Assembly: GCF_018100925.1 (NCBI RefSeq)
Contig: NZ_JAGJEH010000007.1
Coordinates: 248,001-312,000, forward strand
DNA: 64,000 nucleotides
Source: Pseudoalteromonas luteoviolacea
GTDB taxonomy: Bacteria; Pseudomonadota; Gammaproteobacteria; Enterobacterales; Alteromonadaceae
Reading direction: 5' to 3'
The translations under genes were made by a program, and so were the position numbers. Below the pieces are notes generated by a model. It saw nothing but the letters and a program-made list of their open reading frames with translations. It was not told the origin of the DNA and did not search any database. Shown here in pieces: positions 54,618 through 62,858 of the stretch. Position 1 is the stretch's first letter. Each line of letters opens with the position of its first letter.

Positions 54618-55005
54618 CTTTTTGAATGCTCGCGTGGCAGTGAAGGCACTCTGGCGCAAGAAGCTTTACTCTGGATATTTCTAAGCTGCCTGCGTGGCAG
54701 TGAAGTCTTTGTTGGCTTACCGCAAGCAAGGCAAGCATTTCTAAGCTGCCTGCGTGGCAGTGAAGCATTTTTGCGCGCAGCTAAAGATGTTGAAGCTTTT
54801 CTAAGCTGCCTGCGTGGCAGTGAAGATTTCAGACTTTCAACAAGAACATGGCGATAATTTCTAAGCTGCCTGCGTGGCTGTGAAGGATTGTCAGAGTCTA
54901 CTGCTTCACAGCATATCTTTCTAAGCTGCCTGCGTGGCAGTGAAGAAATAGATAGTCGCGGTAAAACCAGAAAACATTTTCTAAGCTGCCTGCGTGGCAG
55001 TGAAG
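54618..55005 (-). CRISPR. Type I-F CRISPR array 1: seven repeats, six spacers
   Basis: 28-base repeats start at 54618, 54678, 54738, 54798, 54858, 54918 and 54978 (60-base period), with six distinct 32-base spacers (54646-54677, 54706-54737, 54766-54797, 54826-54857, 54886-54917, 54946-54977). In crRNA sense the repeat is CTTCACTGCCACGCAGGCAG plus CTTAGAAA. The oldest repeat (54618) is degenerate at its handle side, as usual for the trailer end. The repeat at 54858 has a stem substitution. The leader lies at the right, so the newest spacer is 54946-54977. Csy4 encoded nearby should cut after the stem to leave the 8-base handle CUUAGAAA. Confidence 0.98.
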
Positions 55006-55123
55006 TATAGAATAAATGAAAAAAGATAAGTTACAACAGACTATTAAGGTAAAAAACCTATTTTTATCTTGTTAAAAACAGCCTATCACAACTCATTGTA
55101 TTTTATACAGATTTTAAAAGAGC
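55006..55123 (-). promoter_or_regulatory. Leader of CRISPR array 1
   Basis: AT-rich, gene-free sequence between the csy4 terminator and the first repeat, read on the minus strand. It must contain the pre-crRNA promoter. It is homologous throughout to the leader of array 2. Confidence 0.8.
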
Positions 55124-55149
55124 AAAAATAAAGGGTAAAAATACCCTTT
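55124..55149 (-). terminator. Terminator of the cas operon
   Basis: AAAGGGT, a 6-base loop and ACCCTTT. On the minus strand TTTTT follows (A run 55124-55128). It starts 5 bases after the csy4 stop, separating cas mRNA from the array transcript. Confidence 0.75.
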
Positions 55150-55154
55150 AGCTG

Positions 55155-55790
55155 TTAAAAGTGAGGGACACACCCATATGTATTTTCATCATTTGCTTTT
55201 GCGCTCAGTCCATAGCAGTCAAATATGCCATGTGACTCACTTTCGCGTTCTTGCATGATGATAAACAGAGGATACTTACTGCTTTTGCCTGGTGAGCGCG
55301 CTTTAGTCTGCTGACTATGCAAAAAGATAAAAGGCAAGTTAGATTGTTCAGGTTTAGTCTCAGCTAGCTCAGCCATGCATTCATCGAAAGTTTTTCCACT
55401 TTTTTGAGCTCGCCGCTTCGCCCGCTCTTTCATTTCCAGCTCAACCCTAGCCGGACTTTTGACATTTTTTCGCGTAAAACTCACATAACTGACCTCATCT
55501 GGCACAGGTTTTATGCCTTTGACATGCGTATAGTCTTCAAGCCGACTTAGCCATTTAGCGATATTAAGCTGTTCAAGCTGTGCTTGTTCTTTAGCGAATA
55601 GCCTCAATTTTGAACCCAGTGGAAAACTAGCTTTACCATACTGAGGAAAACCAACGGCAATAGCTGATTTATTTTTATCAACCTTATGTTCAACAAGCGA
55701 AATATGCACTTGTTGAAACACCCTTTGCCAAATGTCACTGAGGGGGATTTCGACTTCTGGCAACAAGGTAATTTCTTGGTAATAGTTCAT
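55155..55790 (-). CDS. cas6f: CRISPR endoribonuclease Cas6f / Csy4
   Basis: 211 residues. N-terminal ferredoxin-like part with the catalytic His at position 29 (QRVFQQVHISL), the same position as in the Pseudomonas enzyme. The Arg-rich helix (MKERAKRRAQKSGKTF) would contact the repeat stem. The C-terminal CYGLSAKAND...VPHF corresponds to the family YGLS...VPWF ending. It cuts pre-crRNA at the base of the repeat hairpin and stays bound to the 3' stem in the Csy complex. It starts 7 bases after csy3. Confidence 0.95.
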   Translation of the reverse strand: MNYYQEITLLPEVEIPLSDIWQRVFQQVHISLVEHKVDKNKSAIAVGFPQYGKASFPLGSKLRLFAKEQAQLEQLNIAKWLSRLEDYTHVKGIKPVPDEVSYVSFTRKNVKSPARVELEMKERAKRRAQKSGKTFDECMAELAETKPEQSNLPFIFLHSQQTKARSPGKSSKYPLFIIMQERESESHGIFDCYGLSAKANDENTYGCVPHF

Positions 55791-55797
55791 AGCTCAC

Positions 55798-56787
55798 CTA
55801 CTTACTTGAGCGGCTAAACACACCACCACGGATTAAATTAGCTGTAACGTAAGCTCGCTCATCTATGGTTAGGTTTTCATCACGTACCCATTTAACCATT
55901 AATGTGTACAAATCAATTTTATTTTTTCTGTATGCTTCACCGCGCTGGGTAACTGATCCAAAAGGCTCAATAGCTATTGGCTGACTGCTTTTGCCATACC
56001 AGTTATCAATAGTTCGTAATGCATTACCAACTTTTACATTATGAATGGCTGCGCAATCATCAAGCTTAAACAATACTTTACGTTTTTCATTCATATTCAT
56101 TTCTTGAGATGGAAAAACGTGCTGACCATTGCCTAATTTGACATAGGCGTTTACTTTAATCAGAGCAAAGCTTTCATCATCGCCTGCTAACCCTTTTGCT
56201 ATCGCTTCGGTTAATGTCGCTAATGCTTGGTTATTAGCTCCTTTTTCAAAGTTTTTTAATGAAAAATCATAAGCATCAAATATGAGTGTTTGATCAAACT
56301 CTGCAATTTCCACATGAATTGATATTGCTTCTGCTCCTACACGATTTCGCCATAAAAAGCGACCGTTGGCAATATTGTAGGCATAACGAAAAGCCAATGT
56401 ATTCAGGCCGTCACTGGATTTAAACTCATCAACTTTATTAAAAATGGCTGATTCAAATTCGGGCGCATTACAAGCAAACGGCTTACCTAAATCACCCACC
56501 ACTCGAAGTGAAAAGCTGACTTTTAATGTATCCGCATTTAAAGGTAAGTTAGCATCATCACTATCTGATGACGCAGGATTTGGTTTAGCTTTGTCTTCAT
56601 CACTAATACCATGTGCACTCTGGGTTGAGCGGTTTTGTCTTTGTGATATTACAATTTTCGGCCATTCTGTTGAGTCTTCATTAAAGTTTTCTTGCCAAGT
56701 ACCTGAAAACATTAATGCATCCGACACCTCTAATTTCCGTTCAAATGAAAGTAGGCTTGGCAGTTCTATTTGGATTTCTTTAGACAT
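55798..56787 (-). CDS. csy3: Type I-F backbone protein Cas7f / Csy3
   Basis: 329 residues from ATG 56787 (AGGAACC upstream). The longer frame into csy2 is not supported. Sequence begins SKEIQIELPSLLSFERKLEVSDALMFSGTW, typical of Csy3. It contains VSFSLRVVGDLGKPFACN, FRYAYNIANGRFLWRNRVGAEA and the late EPFGSVTQRGEAYR. Six copies coat the crRNA spacer in the I-F surveillance complex. AT-rich like its csy neighbours. Confidence 0.93.
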   Translation of the reverse strand: MSKEIQIELPSLLSFERKLEVSDALMFSGTWQENFNEDSTEWPKIVISQRQNRSTQSAHGISDEDKAKPNPASSDSDDANLPLNADTLKVSFSLRVVGDLGKPFACNAPEFESAIFNKVDEFKSSDGLNTLAFRYAYNIANGRFLWRNRVGAEAISIHVEIAEFDQTLIFDAYDFSLKNFEKGANNQALATLTEAIAKGLAGDDESFALIKVNAYVKLGNGQHVFPSQEMNMNEKRKVLFKLDDCAAIHNVKVGNALRTIDNWYGKSSQPIAIEPFGSVTQRGEAYRKNKIDLYTLMVKWVRDENLTIDERAYVTANLIRGGVFSRSSK

Positions 56788-56816
56788 AATGGTTCCTAAA
56801 AAATAATAGTAAAATT

Positions 56817-57995
56817 TTAAAATTCTTCGAATTCGATAAAGGTGTCTGTCTCTAACACTTGTTTGCACAAGTACCAGTGAGGATTACTCTTGTCATAACT
56901 GTATTGCCATAAGCTTTTTTCCAATGCTTCTGGCGAACTGACTTTATGTATACCGCACCACTGCCCTATACCATGAGCCGCTTCGACAAAACAAATATCA
57001 GTTTCGTTGTCGCGCGTGATAGCAACTTGATTATTATCTTGCTTGGATGAAATAGCCTTATAGCCGATCATAATTGGTACTAAGTAGCCAGTATGTTTAC
57101 GTTTTGCGTAGTTCCAATCTGCGGGAGTTTTATTACTTGGCTCACAATAGTGTTGCCATTGCTCTAACAACTTTTTGTTATGTTTATCCGCCGGTAAACC
57201 AGCAAAGTACTCGGTTAGTTGGTGTGGGATATGCTCTGGTCTAAAAATTTCTTGTTGAAGATGCTCTTGCCAAACTTCAAACAGCTGATTGACATTGTCG
57301 TTACTTGAGTCTTGGTGTAATAAATCCAACAGGTGTTTACCAATCAAGTTCGATTTTGGCCTTGCACGCTGCTTTAATCGTGAAAAATCTAACCAAGCAT
57401 CAAGCAGTTCTGCGTCATTATTTTGAGTTAATAACTCGCTATAGCACTCAGCTAAATAATCACTTTTATCGAATAATACAAAGCCAGGTAGTAATTGGCG
57501 ATGAAGCCTTATAACATCTTGATCGCTTTCAACCGTCTTTAATGAAATATCTTTTATGCTCACTATTGAACCACCAGCGAGGCGCTGACGACGACAAATC
57601 GCGTTTAGCCAGTTGATAAAGCTAGTTTCTCTGTTACCGACATTGCCTTCATAGGCTATTAACAAAGAAACGGTCAAGTTCATTTTTCCTTCTTCAATAA
57701 TGGGCGGTGCATCGCCTAGTTTTGCCGCAGCAGTACCATGCATATAAGGTGGATTTTTACTTTGCAAAAACTCGATGTCTCTTGAGGCTTGATAAGTATG
57801 TACTTGGTGTTGATGGGCGATTATCGCGCAGCCACCTAGCGAGGTATCATCAAAACCACTGTTGTTAGCCAGCTTTCTCGATAAATTATGGATAAAGCCC
57901 AAAAAGTGAGTAATCGCAGGAAATCCCCATGTAAAACCAGCAACGGCATTGGCGTTTTGCACTTGAATATGGCTGAGTAATATATATTGCTTCAT
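56817..57995 (-). CDS. csy2: Type I-F Cas5f / Csy2
   Basis: 392 residues beginning MKQYILLSHIQVQNANAVAGFTWGFPAITHFLGF, the family start, with LGGCAIIAHQHQVHTYQ and the late HTGYLVPIMIGYKAIS and FVEAAHGIGQW blocks. It binds the crRNA 5' handle together with Csy1. It is longer than many Csy2 proteins. A helical stretch near residues 185-290 (YLAECYSELLTQNNDAELL ... LLEQWQHYCEP) looks like an enlarged insert. It starts 2 bases after the csy1 stop. Confidence 0.92.
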   Translation of the reverse strand: MKQYILLSHIQVQNANAVAGFTWGFPAITHFLGFIHNLSRKLANNSGFDDTSLGGCAIIAHQHQVHTYQASRDIEFLQSKNPPYMHGTAAAKLGDAPPIIEEGKMNLTVSLLIAYEGNVGNRETSFINWLNAICRRQRLAGGSIVSIKDISLKTVESDQDVIRLHRQLLPGFVLFDKSDYLAECYSELLTQNNDAELLDAWLDFSRLKQRARPKSNLIGKHLLDLLHQDSSNDNVNQLFEVWQEHLQQEIFRPEHIPHQLTEYFAGLPADKHNKKLLEQWQHYCEPSNKTPADWNYAKRKHTGYLVPIMIGYKAISSKQDNNQVAITRDNETDICFVEAAHGIGQWCGIHKVSSPEALEKSLWQYSYDKSNPHWYLCKQVLETDTFIEFEEF

Positions 57996-57997
57996 CG

Positions 57998-59494
57998 TTA
58001 TACCTCCTCCGCCAAGTTTTGAGTCGACTGCGCTAAGTTAACTTGAACTTGTGATTCAAACTTTCTTAATTGATGTTCAACAAAAGATTGCCAAAGTTTT
58101 CTATGGGCAGTTGTAGCGGTAAAGGTTTTGTCTTTGCCTACTAGCCAGCGGTTTAACCACTTAGCGAAATCTCTACGCACTACAGTTTGCCAATCGATGG
58201 TTTTTCGCTTTGCTTGAAAAGCCTGATCTTGCCAATAAGGGTCTAAAAAGCATTGGTATTCATCAGTTAACTCACTGTTTTCCGACCAACCCGCAGGTAA
58301 AGCATGAAGATAAGAAACGCGATCAAGTATTTCGTCAAAAACACTTTGCACCCATTTCTCTAACCACTTTTTACGTTTAGGATCTTTAATACTCAGTGCT
58401 AAGTCATTAAATCTAATTATAAAGTCTCTGATAAATTCAATATTTACCTGACTTGCTCTTGAGAGATATAAGCCATCAAAATACGATGCTTTAGTTAATG
58501 GCGCTTTTAACTGTGACTGCCATACAGGAGGCTGTGAAGAAAATAAATGAACTTTGCCCGCTCGTTTGCCATTTAGTACCGATACATTTTGAGGCTGACT
58601 AGCTACAGTAGCAATTTTCGCCGTATTAGTTGTTCGTACATAAGTATGGTCACTATAAGTTTGCGCCTTGACTGCTTTGCCATCTTTTTCCTGTTGCTTT
58701 TTTACATCTTTCGAAAAACACTTGTCATAGATAGCTTGGCAAGTAGCTGACGATGTGAGCGGAGTTAATAAGTGATAACCGCCATCAACAGGAAAGTAAA
58801 CTTGTTTGGCTAAACTATCACTTTTAAGGGGTGCATTAAAAATGGCATTAAAACCGGCCATCCACGACGCTAGCTCTTGCCCATCATCGGCAAAAGACGA
58901 TAATGGCTCACTATTCCCATGGTAAATTTCCTCACTTAGTAACCCCCCATTGTCGAGCATTAAAAACTTTACATTTTTTGAAAGTGCACCATTAGGGTAA
59001 GCGCCATCAATAACGGGGGAGCGTAATGACGAGGTGGTAAGATAGCGATCGTCTTGTGCAGAAATACGATCAAATATTGATGATGCGCCACTGCTTGAAT
59101 GGGTTAATTTGGCAATATGAGTGGCAGGAAATACACCGTCACCTTGCATTAATGCCTTACAAATCCAAATATTATAAAAGCAAGATTTTGCTTGTAACCT
59201 TGCTAATTGCTCTGCATTTCCTTTTATCCAAGCCTTACCAATAAAATCAGCATAAACTAACGATAATTTATCGCACTCTTTAGCTGTGACTTTGATTTTT
59301 TCAGCCGCCTTACATGCTTTGTTAAACGCTTTTAAATCATGCTCCTCTGGCGCTTTGGCGGTGAGTAATTGTGATTTATAAAAATCAGCTAGCAATAATT
59401 GCCTGTACTCTAACAGCTTATTTTGTTCTCCCGTGCTATCAATATATTCCTTTATCAATGCAGACCATGGCCTGCTTTGTTCATTTTCATTCAT
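57998..59494 (-). CDS. csy1: Type I-F large subunit Cas8f / Csy1
   Basis: 498 residues. Family blocks: THIAKLTHSSSGASSIFDR near 125, FLMLDNGGLLSEEIYHGN, and PQNVSVLNGKRAGKVHLFSSQPPVW near 320. Csy1 recognises the CC PAM and starts DNA unwinding in the surveillance complex. It begins one base after the cas2-3 stop. It is strongly AT-rich. Confidence 0.93.
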   Translation of the reverse strand: MNENEQSRPWSALIKEYIDSTGEQNKLLEYRQLLLADFYKSQLLTAKAPEEHDLKAFNKACKAAEKIKVTAKECDKLSLVYADFIGKAWIKGNAEQLARLQAKSCFYNIWICKALMQGDGVFPATHIAKLTHSSSGASSIFDRISAQDDRYLTTSSLRSPVIDGAYPNGALSKNVKFLMLDNGGLLSEEIYHGNSEPLSSFADDGQELASWMAGFNAIFNAPLKSDSLAKQVYFPVDGGYHLLTPLTSSATCQAIYDKCFSKDVKKQQEKDGKAVKAQTYSDHTYVRTTNTAKIATVASQPQNVSVLNGKRAGKVHLFSSQPPVWQSQLKAPLTKASYFDGLYLSRASQVNIEFIRDFIIRFNDLALSIKDPKRKKWLEKWVQSVFDEILDRVSYLHALPAGWSENSELTDEYQCFLDPYWQDQAFQAKRKTIDWQTVVRRDFAKWLNRWLVGKDKTFTATTAHRKLWQSFVEHQLRKFESQVQVNLAQSTQNLAEEV

Positions 59495-59495
59495 A

Positions 59496-62400
59496 TTAAC
59501 GATCTCTTGTTTTTTTATTCGGTAATTGGTGTAAGCCTAAATTTTCGTGGTAATGATATTGGTAGATCTTTGCTGGATTAGCTTGATACATAATTACTCT
59601 AAGCTCAGCAAAACGCTTGGTGGCTTGCTCTAAATCTATTTGAAAATAGTCAGCTAACTGTTGATAAATTGGATACGGCTTTAAATCAAACCAAAATTGA
59701 TTGCCATTGGCGATTGTCAGATTTTCAATCTTATCTATGTCTATAGCGTTTAGCTCTGGCGTAAACTCATTTGGGTAAGTGGCTTCATTTTTCCATACCC
59801 AGCGGTGTTCACCATCTTCATCAACAAATAAGTAATAAGCCTCATCTTTTTGTGATTGCCTAAATCGTTGTTGTTTTTGTATCTCGCCACACCAATGAGG
59901 TGAATAGTCCCACCAAGCCGATGCGGCTTTTTGGTTTTTATCTTGCTTATCCTTCAATTCAAATAACTGGTATTGCAGCGCGGCATATTCCAACTCAACT
60001 AAATTGAAAAATTTGCCACTTCTGTCTCTTTTATAAGGCGTTTTTAGTGAAATACTGTGAGTTGCATCGACTTTTTCATACTGGTCTCCACTCAATACGC
60101 TATTAAGGTCATGACTAATAAGACTAATTTTTTCAGATTCATAACCTGGCTTTTCAAAGCAAATCTTCTCTTGTTTTAATGCTTTGATATTATGACTTAA
60201 GAGAAAAATATTAGGCTTGGATGGTAGTAGACTTCGATGCCTCAAAATGCGGCCTGCTAATTGTACTATCGAGCGCATCGAGCTTGGTTCAACTATTGCC
60301 CAGTCATAGTCATGATCTCGCCCTACTTCAGCTACCGGAGATGCAAGCACCAAAAAAATATGATGTTTTTTTGGCTGTTGCTTTAACTTATCAGTTAGCT
60401 CCTTTGGTGGCCATGACCTATCTTTAGCATTGCGTTTAAGGCAAACATCAAGCTGTTGCTCTAAGTAAGAACGAATAGCAAGCGGATAAGCAGAATGATA
60501 AACACAATAATGAATGCAGATATCGCTAGGGCTAGTAAGTGTTAATAGTGCTTTGGCAACCGCTATCTGCGGGTTAATATTAGCCATTCGCACTAAACCA
60601 ATAGAAAAGCTTATTCCGTGGTAATCATTAGCGTGTTCATCATGTAACTTTAAAATACCTTGATGAAGTGTTTTTGCGTAGCGTTGATAAATACAGTCTT
60701 GGTTCTCTTGCTTAATGATATCCAAAATATAACCAAGACGATTAGGCTGTATTTCCTTAGCTAATAATTGAATGCGCTTTGATACAAACTTGCTATGCGC
60801 TTGCCTAAAGTTGCTATCATCAGCTATTAGCTCATTTTTAACTTTAAATTCATCAAACCAAGCACAACTTATTTCACCATTAAAGTTATCAATATTAGCG
60901 TTGGCAAATTGCTGCCAACCTTTTTTATAGGCTCTAAATAATGCATTAGCTAATGCTTGTGGCATAGTCGCAGTAGAAAGCAATACACGACTACCTAGCA
61001 TACCACTCCAGTAAACAAGCCGAGTTAATGCTGGTAAGTCTTGTAGGCCAAAATCATCAGGTTCATCGAGTATTAGATCAGAGGTTAATAACCTTAAGCT
61101 GGCTGGGATTTGTTGGCCACCTCTTATGCCCTCACATGCCGGCATAAGATGATCTATAGTGCAAACAAGTAGCGGCGCATTAAGTAGCTTTTCTATCTTA
61201 TCATTGTGCTTTGTCCACCTTGATAAGCTATGGTGCTGGCCCGTATACTTGCAATCGATGTATAAGTCTTTATTTAATAACTCTTGTTCTGACTCACTGC
61301 CTTTACTTTCAAGACTAGGTTGCTCCTTAATGGTGACTTTACTTTCGTCCTTTTCGTTCATTTCGAACAGTTGACTTACCGCCGAGCCACCAACCAAGAT
61401 TGCTAATTCTTCATCCGTAAGTTCTAGCTCTTTTCGATACTCTTTACCCGTTTGTAATGTTAACGACCTTAAGCCTAAAGCAACATTAAAGCGAATTCGG
61501 CCACTTCCTTGGCCTAAGGCAAACATTATTTTGGCATTGGCTAACGTTTTACCCTTGCCAGTTGACGCCATATTAATACCGAAAAAACCTTGTTTTTTAG
61601 TTCCTTTACCTAAGGATTTAGCTAGCTTTTTGGCATCATCTTGCCAACCAAAGTGCTCTTTATACTCTTCAGCAACATTCGACGTTAGTGTATTACTCTG
61701 CTCTAATTGCGGTAAATCACTGTTTAGCCTTAATAAGCCATCTGAAATTTTTGCTGCATAATGGGCAACGCCAATCAAATGCTCATCAAGTTGCTGCTTA
61801 GTTACTTTTTCTCCCTGCTTATTTTTTTCCGTATTGGCAATAACTGGATAGTTTTCACTACGCCAATCCAGGCGAATATCGTCAACAGGCTTGGCAGAAT
61901 AAGTATGATCAGCCAGCATTAAACAGAGCCGAGCTAAGTGAGTAGTAAAAGCATCATCAGTCAGCCAATTTTTATCTTGATTGAAATTTAATTGTGCTTT
62001 AGCTTTTGATGCTACAAAACAGGCTTTAGAACACCAATGAAAACTATTAATGGGGCTACCATATTCTGTTAAAGCCCAATTATCTTGCCACCTTTCTTGC
62101 TCATCATCATTGGCTGATTTGGGCGAGTTCCATAAAGCGGAAAAATTTTTTTCTTGCCAATCCTCGACTGCCGAAAATGGAGCGTTTTTTATAGAGATAG
62201 GCAACTTGTGATGAGAAAGGATCAACCAGCCAACTAATCGAGCAAAACCAGATAACTCCGTTAAAGGGTTGCTATGCTCTTTGTCTTTATCGATGCCGTC
62301 TCTAATAAAGTATTCAAAATCACTTTTATTTAGTTGAACTAAGGCATTTATCCACTGAATATCTTTTTTATCGCCAACAAATGCTTGAAACATTCTTAAA

Positions 62401-62858
62401 GAAACCCACTCGTGGCGAAACGGCTCATGAGAAACCTTCGACTGCCCTCTCAACTTCTTTTGAAACAGCACATTGGCTTTACCAAAGTCATGAAATAAAC
62501 CTGCTATTGCTGCTGCGTGTTTTATTTCAGTAGATGTTTTCCAGTAATGAGAATCATAATAATCAGAGGTATCGGCGTGAGTGTAGTTCACAGGCACCAC
62601 GCCCTCTAAATTAAACTTACTTTTATTCCCCACTACCCACAAAAACTGACTTCGAGCGCGGGATCGAATCCAGTGGCAACTCACCGCAGTACTGCGGCTG
62701 GCGGTTTTACGCAGCATCTTTTTAACGGTATCAAGCCCGTCTTGGGTGATCACGGTTTGCCATGTGTTGTCGCCAATGCGGTTGGCGAAAGCATCCAGTA
62801 CCCGTCTGGTTTTCTTCAGCGCATTTTTCTCACACTGAGACACGAATGTGACCATCAT
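59496..62858 (-). CDS. cas3: Cas2-Cas3 fusion nuclease-helicase (type I-F)
   Basis: 1,120 residues. Cas2-like domain (about 1-95), HD nuclease with H123-D124 (AGLFHDFGKANVLFQKKL), superfamily 2 helicase with Walker A (ASTGKGKTLANA), DEAD-box-like LILDEPDD, STATMP, and motif VI QLAGRILRHR, then an accessory C-terminal domain. It unwinds and degrades target DNA and, with Cas1, takes part in spacer acquisition. It overlaps cas1 by 4 bases. GC content changes sharply within the gene: 62761-62820 has 32/60 G+C, while 62281-62340 has 17/60 and 60721-60780 has 20/60. Confidence 0.95.
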   Translation of the reverse strand: MMVTFVSQCEKNALKKTRRVLDAFANRIGDNTWQTVITQDGLDTVKKMLRKTASRSTAVSCHWIRSRARSQFLWVVGNKSKFNLEGVVPVNYTHADTSDYYDSHYWKTSTEIKHAAAIAGLFHDFGKANVLFQKKLRGQSKVSHEPFRHEWVSLRMFQAFVGDKKDIQWINALVQLNKSDFEYFIRDGIDKDKEHSNPLTELSGFARLVGWLILSHHKLPISIKNAPFSAVEDWQEKNFSALWNSPKSANDDEQERWQDNWALTEYGSPINSFHWCSKACFVASKAKAQLNFNQDKNWLTDDAFTTHLARLCLMLADHTYSAKPVDDIRLDWRSENYPVIANTEKNKQGEKVTKQQLDEHLIGVAHYAAKISDGLLRLNSDLPQLEQSNTLTSNVAEEYKEHFGWQDDAKKLAKSLGKGTKKQGFFGINMASTGKGKTLANAKIMFALGQGSGRIRFNVALGLRSLTLQTGKEYRKELELTDEELAILVGGSAVSQLFEMNEKDESKVTIKEQPSLESKGSESEQELLNKDLYIDCKYTGQHHSLSRWTKHNDKIEKLLNAPLLVCTIDHLMPACEGIRGGQQIPASLRLLTSDLILDEPDDFGLQDLPALTRLVYWSGMLGSRVLLSTATMPQALANALFRAYKKGWQQFANANIDNFNGEISCAWFDEFKVKNELIADDSNFRQAHSKFVSKRIQLLAKEIQPNRLGYILDIIKQENQDCIYQRYAKTLHQGILKLHDEHANDYHGISFSIGLVRMANINPQIAVAKALLTLTSPSDICIHYCVYHSAYPLAIRSYLEQQLDVCLKRNAKDRSWPPKELTDKLKQQPKKHHIFLVLASPVAEVGRDHDYDWAIVEPSSMRSIVQLAGRILRHRSLLPSKPNIFLLSHNIKALKQEKICFEKPGYESEKISLISHDLNSVLSGDQYEKVDATHSISLKTPYKRDRSGKFFNLVELEYAALQYQLFELKDKQDKNQKAASAWWDYSPHWCGEIQKQQRFRQSQKDEAYYLFVDEDGEHRWVWKNEATYPNEFTPELNAIDIDKIENLTIANGNQFWFDLKPYPIYQQLADYFQIDLEQATKRFAELRVIMYQANPAKIYQYHYHENLGLHQLPNKKTRDR

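Noticed and set aside
54511..54857. Open frames across CRISPR array 1 (85 and 80 codons)
   Set aside because: They translate the repeats themselves (recurring LSCLRGSE or LHCHAGSLE blocks) and have no ribosome site.
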